Below are positions 35,583-43,417 of a stretch of DNA of 64,000 bases, in pieces. The number at the start of each line of letters is the position of its first letter. Position 1 is the first letter of the stretch. Source of the DNA: Vibrio casei (GTDB lineage: Bacteria > Pseudomonadota > Gammaproteobacteria > Enterobacterales > Vibrionaceae); NCBI RefSeq assembly GCF_002218025.2, contig NZ_AP018680.1, positions 496,001-560,000 of the forward strand. Direction: 5' to 3'. The position numbers were made by a program, and so were the translations under genes. The notes under the pieces are model-generated. The model had not been told where the DNA came from and ran no database searches. It was given only the letters and a program-made list of their open reading frames with translations.

Positions 35583-37310
35583 ATGTCTCAAGTTAAGTTA
35601 CGCAAACGTCTAGGGGACTTATTAGTCGAAGAAAGCGTGATTTCTCAAGAGCAGCTTGATACGGCACTTGGTAGTCAAAAAAATACAGGTCGAAAGCTGG
35701 GAGATACGCTCATTCGTCTTGGCTTTTTGACTGAACAAAAAATGCTGACGTTCTTATCACAGCAACTTGGCTTACCTCTTATTGATTTGAGCCGAGCACA
35801 AATTGATATTGAAGCCGTTCAAGTGCTTCCTGAAGTTCATGCTCGTCGTCTACGAGCATTAGTGATCGGCCGAAATGGTAATATATTGCGTATTGCTATG
35901 AGTGATCCAGCGGATCTGGCTGCTCAAGAATCGCTATTGACTCAGTTAAATAATTACAGCTTAGAGTTTGTTGTCGCTTCAGAAAAGCAGCTAATCAGTT
36001 GTTTTGATCGTTTCTATCGTCGCACAAAAGAAATTGCCTCGTTTGCTGAGCAATTGCATGCAGAGCACCAAGGTACTAACGCTTTTGATTTTGCTTTTCA
36101 AGATGAAGACAGTGATGAAGTGACGGTGGTAAAACTCATCAACTCTTTATTTGAAGATGCAATTCAAGTGGGGGCGTCGGATATTCATATTGAACCAGAT
36201 TCTGATGTTTTACGCTTACGCCAACGTATTGATGGAGTGTTACACGAGACCTTACTGAATGAAGTTAATGTAGCGTCTGCTTTGGTGTTACGTTTGAAAT
36301 TGATGTCCAATATGGATATTTCAGAAAAACGCTTACCACAAGATGGCCGTTTTAATGTTCGAATTCGTGGGAATTCGATTGATGTGCGTATATCTACGAT
36401 GCCTGTTCAATATGGTGAGTCAGTGGTTATGCGTTTACTTAATCAGTCGGCAGGGATTCAATCATTAGATGAATCTGGATTATCACCAGAGCTTTTAACT
36501 CGATTTCGTAAACAATTACACCGACCTCATGGCATGATCTTGGTCACAGGGCCTACAGGGTCAGGTAAAACCACCACCTTGTATGGTGCTTTGGCTGAGC
36601 TAAACGAACCTGGTAAAAAAATCATTACAGCCGAGGATCCGGTCGAATATCGTTTACCGCGGGTTAATCAGGTACAAGTTAATTCAAAGATCAACTTGGA
36701 GTTTTCAACGATATTAAGAACCTTTTTACGACAAGACCCCGATATTATTCTTGTGGGAGAAATGCGCGATCAGGAAACCGTTGAAATAGGCTTACGGGCG
36801 TCACTCACCGGGCATCTTGTATTATCCACCTTGCACACTAACGATGCGGTTGATAGTGCATTGCGTATGATGGATATGGGAGCTCCGGGTTATTTAGTGG
36901 CGAGCGCGGTTCGTGCTGTATTAGCTCAGCGCTTGATTCGGAAAATATGCCCAGATTGTGGTGATGACCATCACATTGATGATGCCACCAAGCAATGGCT
37001 CGTGAGTCGCTTCCCAAACCAAGCTAATGCTTCTTTTAAAAAAGGCTTAGGTTGTCAGAACTGTAATTTAACCGGTTATCGGGGGCGCATTGGTGTGTTT
37101 GAGTTTTTAGAACTGAATCAGCCGATGATGGATGCTCTTCGGTGTAATGACGCCGTTGGTTTTGCAACGAAAGCGCGCCAAGCGGAAGGGTATAAACCGT
37201 TGTTAGCATCGGCAATGGAGCTTGCACTAACAGGAACGGTTAGCCTTGATGAAGTAATGGCGCTAGGTGAAGGTGATTTATCTTCCAGCGTTGAACCGAT
37301 TTTGATGTGA
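35583..37310 (+). CDS. mshE: MSHA pilus extension ATPase MshE with c-di-GMP-binding N-terminal domain
   Basis: Hexameric GspE/PilB-type motor, 575 residues. The N-terminus has two consecutive MshEN motifs (about residues 9-32, RLGDLL..., and 38-61, KLGDTL...), the module shown in V. cholerae MshE to bind c-di-GMP. Walker A is GPTGSGKTT, and the Asp box and Walker B are present (IILVGEMRD). A tetracysteine zinc site (CPDC...CQNC) lies near the C-terminus. It should therefore couple pilus extension to c-di-GMP. It starts two bases after mshN and ten before mshG. Confidence 0.95.
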   Translation: MSQVKLRKRLGDLLVEESVISQEQLDTALGSQKNTGRKLGDTLIRLGFLTEQKMLTFLSQQLGLPLIDLSRAQIDIEAVQVLPEVHARRLRALVIGRNGNILRIAMSDPADLAAQESLLTQLNNYSLEFVVASEKQLISCFDRFYRRTKEIASFAEQLHAEHQGTNAFDFAFQDEDSDEVTVVKLINSLFEDAIQVGASDIHIEPDSDVLRLRQRIDGVLHETLLNEVNVASALVLRLKLMSNMDISEKRLPQDGRFNVRIRGNSIDVRISTMPVQYGESVVMRLLNQSAGIQSLDESGLSPELLTRFRKQLHRPHGMILVTGPTGSGKTTTLYGALAELNEPGKKIITAEDPVEYRLPRVNQVQVNSKINLEFSTILRTFLRQDPDIILVGEMRDQETVEIGLRASLTGHLVLSTLHTNDAVDSALRMMDMGAPGYLVASAVRAVLAQRLIRKICPDCGDDHHIDDATKQWLVSRFPNQANASFKKGLGCQNCNLTGYRGRIGVFEFLELNQPMMDALRCNDAVGFATKARQAEGYKPLLASAMELALTGTVSLDEVMALGEGDLSSSVEPILM

Positions 37311-37319
37311 GGAGACTAA

Positions 37320-38546
37320 ATGCCGACTTATCAATATCAAGGTAGAAATGCACAAGGTAGCCAAGTAAACGGGAAGGTCGATGCACCAACTGAAGAGCTG
37401 GCAGCGGAATCCTTGTTTTCTAAAGGTGTTATTCCTACGTCTATTATTCGTGGCTCAGGAAAGAACGCGAAAGAGTTTGATTTATCGGACTGGTTTACGC
37501 CTGCCATTCCACTTGAAGTTTTGGTTATATTCTGTCGCCAGCTATTCAGTTTAACCAAAGCTGGGGTTCCTTTACTTCGAGCAATTAAAGGGTTAATCCA
37601 AAATTGTACTAATAAGCAATTAAAGCAAGCATTAGAAGATGTGAGTGCGGAGTTAACTAATGGCCGGAGCTTATCGGCATCATTGCAATTGTATCCAAAT
37701 GTCTTTAGCCCGCTATTTGTTTCGATGATTAATGTTGGTGAGAATACGGGCCGTTTAGATGAAGCTTTATTGCAATTAGCACACTATTACGAAAAAGAGC
37801 TTGAGACACGTAAACGTATTAAAGAAGCAATGCGCTATCCGATGTTTGTGATTGGATTTATTAGTATTGCAATGGTGATACTAAATACCATGGTTATCCC
37901 TAAGTTTGCTTCTATGTTTGCACGTTTTGGTGTTGATCTACCTTTGCCGACTCGAATGTTAATCGCCACTTCTAATTTCTTTGTTGATTATTGGATGCTG
38001 CTCATTGCCATTGCTTTTGCCGTGTTATTTGCTTTTAAAGCTTGGGTAAGTCGCTCGGCAGGGCGCGAAAAATGGGATAAATTTCGTCTGCATATGCCGT
38101 TAGTTGGCAGTATTGTCAATCGAGCTCAAATGGCACGTTTTTCTCGAACTTTTTCATTAATGCTTCGCGCGGGCGTTCCGATTAATCAGTCATTAGCATT
38201 ATCAGCAGAGGCATTAGGTAATCGATATCTTGAAGTGAGGTTATTAGAGATGAAAGCCTCAATAGAAGCGGGGGGCAGTATTTCTAACGCCGCGATCAAT
38301 ATCGATGTTTTTACACCATTGGTGATACAAATGATCGCGGTTGGTGAAGAAACGGGGCGGATAGATGAATTATTAATTGAAGTCGCTGATTTTTATGAAC
38401 GAGAAGTTGATTACGATCTTAAAACATTAACGGCCCGTATTGAGCCTATCCTATTAGTGGTTGTTGCTGGCATGGTGCTGGTGTTGGCTCTGGGTATTTT
38501 CTTACCGATGTGGAATATGCTAGATGTGATCAAAGGTTCCGCATAG
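37320..38546 (+). CDS. mshG: MSHA inner-membrane platform protein MshG (GspF/PilC family)
   Basis: A 408-residue polytopic membrane protein with two T2SSF domains (about residues 70-195 and 273-395) and membrane helices near 170-192, 220-240 and 375-400. It receives work from the MshE motor to insert pilin into the base of the fibre. GGAG precedes the ATG. The mshF start is adjacent to its stop. Confidence 0.93.
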   Translation: MPTYQYQGRNAQGSQVNGKVDAPTEELAAESLFSKGVIPTSIIRGSGKNAKEFDLSDWFTPAIPLEVLVIFCRQLFSLTKAGVPLLRAIKGLIQNCTNKQLKQALEDVSAELTNGRSLSASLQLYPNVFSPLFVSMINVGENTGRLDEALLQLAHYYEKELETRKRIKEAMRYPMFVIGFISIAMVILNTMVIPKFASMFARFGVDLPLPTRMLIATSNFFVDYWMLLIAIAFAVLFAFKAWVSRSAGREKWDKFRLHMPLVGSIVNRAQMARFSRTFSLMLRAGVPINQSLALSAEALGNRYLEVRLLEMKASIEAGGSISNAAINIDVFTPLVIQMIAVGEETGRIDELLIEVADFYEREVDYDLKTLTARIEPILLVVVAGMVLVLALGIFLPMWNMLDVIKGSA

Positions 38547-38548
38547 TG

Positions 38549-39001
38549 ATGAGGATACGAAAGCGTTTACGTTTTTTTGTTTGGTGTATCTTGATTTTGA
38601 GCATTATAGCGACTTGGCTGTATGTATGGGATGTAAAAACGAAGCCTGAAGCAGAGAGAGCGGCTTTTATAGTTGCCAAGCGTCAAATATTGAGTAATGC
38701 CAACGTTTATCGACAACATTGGATGCTTAATCAGCAGCCCTCTATGATGAATATTGATGGGAGAAGTATTCAATTTACTCGAAAAGGTTGGCCTATAACG
38801 ATATCAAATAGTCGTCTTGATTGTGATAAATGGCTCGCCTTATTGTGGCCGGATAAACAAATATTTGGTGAAAACTATAGCGTTAAGATGCTTAATCAAA
38901 GTTTAGGTGTAATAGGCTGTGAGTATGGATTTCCTCCTGGGCAAGTGATGATATTAACGTTGACCAATGACTCATTCATGGTTGAAATGAATATTAAGTA
39001 A
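38549..39001 (+). CDS. mshF: MSHA biogenesis protein MshF
   Basis: A 150-residue protein with one N-terminal transmembrane helix (about residues 9-30) and a short extracytoplasmic domain containing two Cys. It lacks a prepilin cleavage motif. In vibrios mshF ends the secretory half of the locus; its biochemical role is not established. ATG 38549 begins MRIRKRLRFF. GTG at 38546, overlapping the mshG stop, is a close alternative, and an ATG at 38510 is out of place inside mshG. Confidence 0.78.
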   Translation: MRIRKRLRFFVWCILILSIIATWLYVWDVKTKPEAERAAFIVAKRQILSNANVYRQHWMLNQQPSMMNIDGRSIQFTRKGWPITISNSRLDCDKWLALLWPDKQIFGENYSVKMLNQSLGVIGCEYGFPPGQVMILTLTNDSFMVEMNIK

Positions 39002-39048
39002 CTATCGGTTTTTCTTAACTTTAATACACAGTGAAACAACAAGATATG

Positions 39049-39054
39049 TATAAT
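39049..39054 (+). promoter_or_regulatory. Candidate -10 box ahead of mshB
   Basis: A perfect TATAAT lies 35 bases before mshB, at the break between the assembly genes and the pilin genes, where vibrios are known to have a second MSHA promoter. No good -35 hexamer is seen at 16-18 bases upstream, so this is tentative. Confidence 0.4.
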
Positions 39055-39089
39055 ATTGTACTGATTAATTCAGAATATAGGCAAGAGCG

Positions 39090-39656
39090 ATGAAGAAGCA
39101 ATATGGCTTTTCTTTGTTAGAATTAATCATTGTTATCGTGGTGATTAGCTTAATTGCCATTATCGCTTTACCTAAATATATTCAAATTGTAGAGGAAGCG
39201 AAAAAAAGCAGTATTAAAGGTGTGGCGGCAGCTTACAGTGCCAGTGTCGTTTCAGCTCGCGCTCAATGGGAAGTGGCGAGAAAACCTAAGAGGAAATCAG
39301 GACAAGATCAATATAATTATATTGATCTTGATGGTTCTCATTTATGGTTAACAGATCGAACGGCTCCAGGGTTAAGTGATTATATTGAAGGCTATCCTAT
39401 GTCGGTTAGCGAAGGTTCTCAGCGATACATTGTCTCTATTTCTAATAAAGATTGTGTATTATTGATGGAGGGTTTGTTACAAAATCCACCAGTAACACAA
39501 AGCGTGGATGTAGCAGAGGAAGACAAGAAATCCGATGTGCGTTATTTAGCAAAAGCACACTCTAATTCTTGTGTATATTTTCAACAGGAAGGCGCTAAAC
39601 ACTCTTTCCTATATGAAATGAAAACTGGTCGTGTGACCGTGAACTTACAACAATAA
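39090..39656 (+). CDS. mshB: MSHA minor pilin MshB
   Basis: A 188-residue prepilin. The class III-like leader is MKKQYG, cleavage is before Phe, and the mature N-terminus FSLLELIIVIVVI has Glu5. The C-terminal part has two Cys (KDC and NSC), likely bonded. It precedes mshA by 42 bases. The globular domain differs from MshA in size and sequence, suggesting a minor or initiating pilin. Confidence 0.88.
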   Translation: MKKQYGFSLLELIIVIVVISLIAIIALPKYIQIVEEAKKSSIKGVAAAYSASVVSARAQWEVARKPKRKSGQDQYNYIDLDGSHLWLTDRTAPGLSDYIEGYPMSVSEGSQRYIVSISNKDCVLLMEGLLQNPPVTQSVDVAEEDKKSDVRYLAKAHSNSCVYFQQEGAKHSFLYEMKTGRVTVNLQQ

Positions 39657-39698
39657 CTTGTTGTTTGATAAACTTTAAACACATAGAGAGATAATACT

Positions 39699-40202
39699 AT
39701 GAAAAAACAAAACGGTTTCACCCTAATTGAATTAGTGGTTGTAATTGTCATCCTAGGTATTTTAGCAGTAACCGCTGCCCCTAAATTTTTGAACCTTCAA
39801 GACGATGCAAAAGTCAGTGCGGTGAAAGGTCTTGCTGGAGCAATGAAAGGTGCTGCAGGTATCACTTATGGTAAGGCAGCTATTGCTGGGCTTGATAGTG
39901 TTTCTTCTGCAACAAGCCTTTCTATTCCAAGTGTGTCTGGGGGAGTTCAGATCATTTATGGATATCCAACAGCAACAGATTCTGGTATTGCGAAAGTAGT
40001 GGATGGTTTAGATACAGATTGGGTTAAAGTATCAAACCCACCTTCTGCAGCAACAAATAGTATCTCTTATGGCTACCAAGGTTTTGGTTGTGTTGCTACT
40101 TATACACAAGCATTAGATGCTTATACACCAGCAACGGTAACGGTGAGCACTACTGATGACAATATTTCAAATTGTTCATTAAGTACCGCTACAGGTAACT
40201 AA
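39699..40202 (+). CDS. mshA: MSHA major pilin MshA
   Basis: A 167-residue prepilin: leader MKKQNG, then FTLIELVVVIVILGILA with Glu5. The N-terminal helix continues as NLQDDAKVSAVKGLAGAMKGA, typical of MshA. Two Cys (GFGC and NISNC) delimit a C-terminal loop, and the tail is rich in Ser/Thr. MshA forms the fibre that supports surface attachment and haemagglutination in V. cholerae. It is followed by a stem-loop and by a second mshA-like gene. Confidence 0.94.
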   Translation: MKKQNGFTLIELVVVIVILGILAVTAAPKFLNLQDDAKVSAVKGLAGAMKGAAGITYGKAAIAGLDSVSSATSLSIPSVSGGVQIIYGYPTATDSGIAKVVDGLDTDWVKVSNPPSAATNSISYGYQGFGCVATYTQALDAYTPATVTVSTTDDNISNCSLSTATGN

Positions 40203-40219
40203 TACCCTATTAGTGTAAG

Positions 40220-40262
40220 TGTTGAGATGTCTTATTTTATATTGAGTCATCTCAACATTTTT
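40220..40262 (+). terminator. Stem-loop between the two MshA-type pilin genes
   Basis: TGTTGAGATG (40220-40229) pairs with CATCTCAACA (40248-40257), a perfect 10-bp stem with an 18-base AT-rich loop, followed by TTTTTAG. It is a likely (partial) terminator that would make mshA mRNA end before the second pilin and the rest of the operon. Confidence 0.65.
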
Positions 40263-40292
40263 AGCTGGTTTTAATAGCGCAACTTATAATAA

Positions 40293-40322
40293 TAATTTAT
40301 GGTAAATATTAACCATAAATTA
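40293..40322. repeat. AT-rich inverted repeat in the spacer upstream of the second pilin
   Basis: TAATTTATGGT (40293-40303) and ACCATAAATTA (40312-40322) are perfect 11-base complements around an 8-base centre. It could be an RNA hairpin or a DNA operator for a dimeric regulator. No known family site is recognised. Confidence 0.6.
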
Positions 40323-40351
40323 TAGTCATAATAACTTGAATTAATTACCAA

Positions 40352-40384
40352 TACCTTGGTGGTTATTCATATTCCCAAGGTAGG
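40352..40384 (+). promoter_or_regulatory. Hairpin covering the ribosome binding site of the second pilin gene
   Basis: TACCTTGG (40352-40359) is perfectly complementary to CCAAGGTA (40375-40382). The second arm contains the AAGG of the ribosome binding site for the ATG at 40388. If formed, the stem would limit translation. Confidence 0.5.
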
Positions 40385-40387
40385 TCG

Positions 40388-40906
40388 ATGATGAGAAAAA
40401 TAAATGGGTTTACCCTCATAGAATTGGTCGTTGTCATCGTTATCTTAGGGATTCTTGCTGTGACTGCAGCGCCTAAATTTTTAAACTTACAAGATGACGC
40501 AAGAGTGAGTACGCTAAAAGGACTGGCGGGTGCCATGAAAGGGGCGGCGAGTATTGTGTATGGTAAATCCGCGATTGCAGGTATTGAACATTTAGAGAGT
40601 TCAACAGTATCGATGGGGAGTTCTTCCATTAATATTGTTTATGGTTATCCGGCGGCAACACCGTCAGACTTAGAAGCGGCAGTGGATGGGCTAAGTTCTG
40701 ATTGGGTTGTGCTCGATACCGGAGTAACAGAAGTTTTTGGTATTTCGACTAGTTCGGGGACCGTGACCTATGGTTATAATAATTTTGCTTGTGTCGTAAA
40801 GTACAGCCAAGCAACAGAAAACCAACCAGCTATTGTGACTATCGAAAATGATACTAAATATGGCGATGTCATTGATCATTGTACTTTGTTCTCGTCGACA
40901 AATTGA
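40388..40906 (+). CDS. Second MshA-type pilin (MshA paralogue)
   Basis: A 172-residue prepilin: leader MMRKING, then the same FTLIELVVVIVILGILA helix as MshA and a near-identical NLQDDARVSTLKGLAGAMKGA stretch. After about mature residue 55 it diverges strongly from MshA, but the layout holds: IVYGYPAAT matches MshA's IIYGYPTAT, and two Cys occur (NFAC and DHC). This looks like tandem duplication with diversification of the exposed domain. ATG 40388 or 40391 could start it. It has its own leader hairpin. Whether it is a fibre subunit, a variant or a minor pilin is not known. Confidence 0.88.
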   Translation: MMRKINGFTLIELVVVIVILGILAVTAAPKFLNLQDDARVSTLKGLAGAMKGAASIVYGKSAIAGIEHLESSTVSMGSSSINIVYGYPAATPSDLEAAVDGLSSDWVVLDTGVTEVFGISTSSGTVTYGYNNFACVVKYSQATENQPAIVTIENDTKYGDVIDHCTLFSSTN

Positions 40907-40971
40907 TCAATTAATAATACGGAAATTAACCCCTATATCTTATGTGGCGGTTATTTTTTTAAGGTTAGTGT

Positions 40972-41526
40972 ATGCCTCATAAGTTTAAAGAGCAGCGAGG
41001 GTTTACTCTCGTTGAACTTATTGTTGTGATTATTATTATCGGTATTTTATCGGTGTATGCAGCCAGTCGTTTTCAAGGGCCATCTTCTTTTTCCCCTTAT
41101 GCCGCACAAGCGCAAACCATTTCAGTTATTCGTCAAATTCAGCTTGCCCGTATGCAATCTAATATTCAATCTGGAGCCAGCAATGTTAACTATATTTTAT
41201 CGGTTAGTCGTGATTGCTTAGGCTCTAAACCTGCTTGCGATAATCAGCCAGATCAAGGCATTGGATTTAGCAGTAAGGTTGAATTTGATAATCAACAAAT
41301 GAACTTTCAAGTCGAAGCACCTGTTACAGCAGATACCTCTATGATCACTTTTGATCTGCTGGGCCGTCCTGAAGGGCTTTGTGATGCCAATGGGAGCAAC
41401 TGTGCAGGCCAATATAAAATCACGATTAAAGACATTACCAATACTGTTGAAAGTACTTTTATTTGTATTAATTCTCAAGGATTTGTTTATCAACCGGATT
41501 TAGGGAGAGATATTTGTGACAAGTAA
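40972..41526 (+). CDS. mshC: MSHA minor pilin MshC
   Basis: A 184-residue prepilin: leader ending KEQRG, then FTLVELIVVIIIIGILS with Glu5. It has at least five Cys in the globular part, more than MshA. It is the first of the minor pilin group C-D-O-P that follows the major pilins and probably primes the fibre tip. The mshD GTG start overlaps its stop region. Confidence 0.88.
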   Translation: MPHKFKEQRGFTLVELIVVIIIIGILSVYAASRFQGPSSFSPYAAQAQTISVIRQIQLARMQSNIQSGASNVNYILSVSRDCLGSKPACDNQPDQGIGFSSKVEFDNQQMNFQVEAPVTADTSMITFDLLGRPEGLCDANGSNCAGQYKITIKDITNTVESTFICINSQGFVYQPDLGRDICDK

Positions 41527-42121
41527 ATATCGGTCCCCTTTCGTTTCAGTGACTTGCCGACAAACGGGGTTTACTTTAATTGAAAGCATTGTTGCCATGG
41601 TTATTATGGGGCTTGCCATGACCGTATTGTTTTCACTTTTTTTTCCTCGTGTTGAGAATTCTGGTATTCCTCAATACCAAGTTCGAGCATCTGCTTTGGG
41701 GCAAAGTATGATGAATACGATATTGTCTCGCGGCTTTGATGATAATAGTGATCCTAGTGGCGGAATTTATCGCTGTGATGAAAATGATGTGAATAATCAA
41801 CCCAATCCGTGTACGACTAAATTAGGCGCAGAGACGGATAAAGGTGAAACCGATGCCAGTTTTTTCAATGATGTGGATGATTATATCGGGTGTTGGTACA
41901 CCAGCGCATCCAGTAAAGCATTATGTTCATCGCTACCAGAAAAACCGCTGACTGATATATTAGGTAAAGATATTGCCACCCAGTACCCCAATTTTGTCGT
42001 TGATGTCACTGTGACCAATATGCAAAGTACCGCACCGCACGTTATGCGTAAAATTAAACTAAACATTTCTGCAAGCCAATTTGAAGCCTTCAAATTAACG
42101 GCTTATAGAGGCAACTACTAA
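41516..42121 (+). CDS. mshD: MSHA minor pilin MshD
   Basis: A 201-residue prepilin: leader ending CRQTG, then FTLIESIVAMVIMGLAM with Glu5, resembling GspI/PilV-type minor pilins. It starts at GTG 41516 after AGGGAGAG (41501-41508), overlapping the last codons of mshC by 11 bases. It ends in a TAATG overlap with mshO. Confidence 0.86.
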   Translation: MTSKYRSPFVSVTCRQTGFTLIESIVAMVIMGLAMTVLFSLFFPRVENSGIPQYQVRASALGQSMMNTILSRGFDDNSDPSGGIYRCDENDVNNQPNPCTTKLGAETDKGETDASFFNDVDDYIGCWYTSASSKALCSSLPEKPLTDILGKDIATQYPNFVVDVTVTNMQSTAPHVMRKIKLNISASQFEAFKLTAYRGNY

Positions 42122-42906
42122 TGAGCCGGTTGAAGCGAAGCCAGCAACAAGGTTTCACCCTTATTGAGCTCATCGTTACCATGGTGGTCATGGGGATCAT
42201 GGTTATGGGAATTGCGGGGTTTATTGAACTTGGCACAAAAGGTTATGCAGATACCGTTGATAGACAAGCCTTACAGAATCAAGCTCGTTTCGTGGTTGAA
42301 AAAATGACTAGAGAAATACGTCACTCGGTTCCGAATAGTTTTGCTGTGACCGAAGGAGGGAAATGCGTTTCTTTTTACCCTATAAAGTACGCGGGTGCTT
42401 ATGTCGTGCTGCCTGTTTCGGGAGGAAATCCATTTCGTTTTGTTGTGGTCAGTGCTGAACCCAATTCTGACGATTTAAATGGGTTGAAGCTCGTGGTTAA
42501 TCCGAATAGGCCTGATGATCTAAATACCGCTAGCAGTAAAAGCATTTTTTTAAGTGGCGTGGTAAAGCTAAAGGATAGTGAGGGCAATGACACGCCGATT
42601 TACAGCACACAGACCGAGTCAGACTTTGATGCTGGCAACGTTAATAACTCGGTGGGTAATCGTTTGTATCTTTATAATGAAAAAGTTCAATACTGTATTT
42701 CTTCAACAACGATTACGCGTCAAGAAAATGACGAAAAACCTGACCAAATAGGCCAAAATATCACTTCTGGTTCGTTTAATGATGGGTCTGGCAGTGACGG
42801 TGTTTCACTTTCTCGTAGTGGTTTGATTCATATGACCCTTTTATTTCAACGTGGTGATGAGAAAAGTCAGTATGATGATGATATTCAAGTGCTTAACGTA
42901 CCTTAG
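42121..42906 (+). CDS. mshO: MSHA minor pilin MshO
   Basis: A 261-residue prepilin: leader MSRLKRSQQQG, then FTLIELIVTMVVMGIMV. It is larger than the other minor pilins and resembles GspJ/PilW types, which sit at the fibre tip. It is coupled to mshD by a one-base overlap. Confidence 0.87.
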   Translation: MSRLKRSQQQGFTLIELIVTMVVMGIMVMGIAGFIELGTKGYADTVDRQALQNQARFVVEKMTREIRHSVPNSFAVTEGGKCVSFYPIKYAGAYVVLPVSGGNPFRFVVVSAEPNSDDLNGLKLVVNPNRPDDLNTASSKSIFLSGVVKLKDSEGNDTPIYSTQTESDFDAGNVNNSVGNRLYLYNEKVQYCISSTTITRQENDEKPDQIGQNITSGSFNDGSGSDGVSLSRSGLIHMTLLFQRGDEKSQYDDDIQVLNVP

Positions 42907-42925
42907 ATTTGAGTGAATAATCGCG

Positions 42926-43417
42926 ATGAAAATGAGCGCCATAAATATTAGGTCTAACCAATATAACCAGTTACCAATCAAACAGTCTGGTAGTGTTTTG
43001 ATCGTGGTAATCTTTGTGATTGTCGTGATGGGGTTACTCGCAGGTGTGATGGCGCGTTTAGAGTGGTCGAATCAAGATACGCAAACTCGTGAATTATTAG
43101 GGACACAAGCTTGGTTTATGGCGCATTCCTCTAACGAGTGGGCATTAACGGAACTCTATCCTTTAGGTGAGTCAGCTGCGAGTAGTCACCTAAAACCGCG
43201 TTGTGATGCGATTAATGGAAACTGGGAATCCTACACGCCGACATTAACAAGCAGCGGCCATTGCAAGATCACATCGGTTACTTGTTCTTATCAGAATATT
43301 CCAGAAGAGTATGAAAAATATCGTTACTACACGGTTGAGTCTGTAGCGAGTTGTGGTGGAGAAGGGTTGTATCAAGTCGAGCGTGCTCAGCAAGTCGTTG
43401 TGAAAGGGATTAAGTGA
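42926..43417 (+). CDS. mshP: MSHA minor pilin-like protein MshP
   Basis: A 163-residue protein of PilX/GspK-like kind. After a leader-like segment ending KQSG comes the hydrophobic helix SVLIVVIFVIVVMGLLAG. It lacks the usual Glu at mature position 5, as GspK-type tip pilins do. Cys residues are frequent in the C-terminal half. The mshQ ATG overlaps its TGA. Confidence 0.83.
   Translation: MKMSAINIRSNQYNQLPIKQSGSVLIVVIFVIVVMGLLAGVMARLEWSNQDTQTRELLGTQAWFMAHSSNEWALTELYPLGESAASSHLKPRCDAINGNWESYTPTLTSSGHCKITSVTCSYQNIPEEYEKYRYYTVESVASCGGEGLYQVERAQQVVVKGIK

Noticed and set aside
38567..38773. Minus-strand open frame opposite mshF
   Set aside because: It is antisense to a supported gene with no ribosome binding site or recognisable product.
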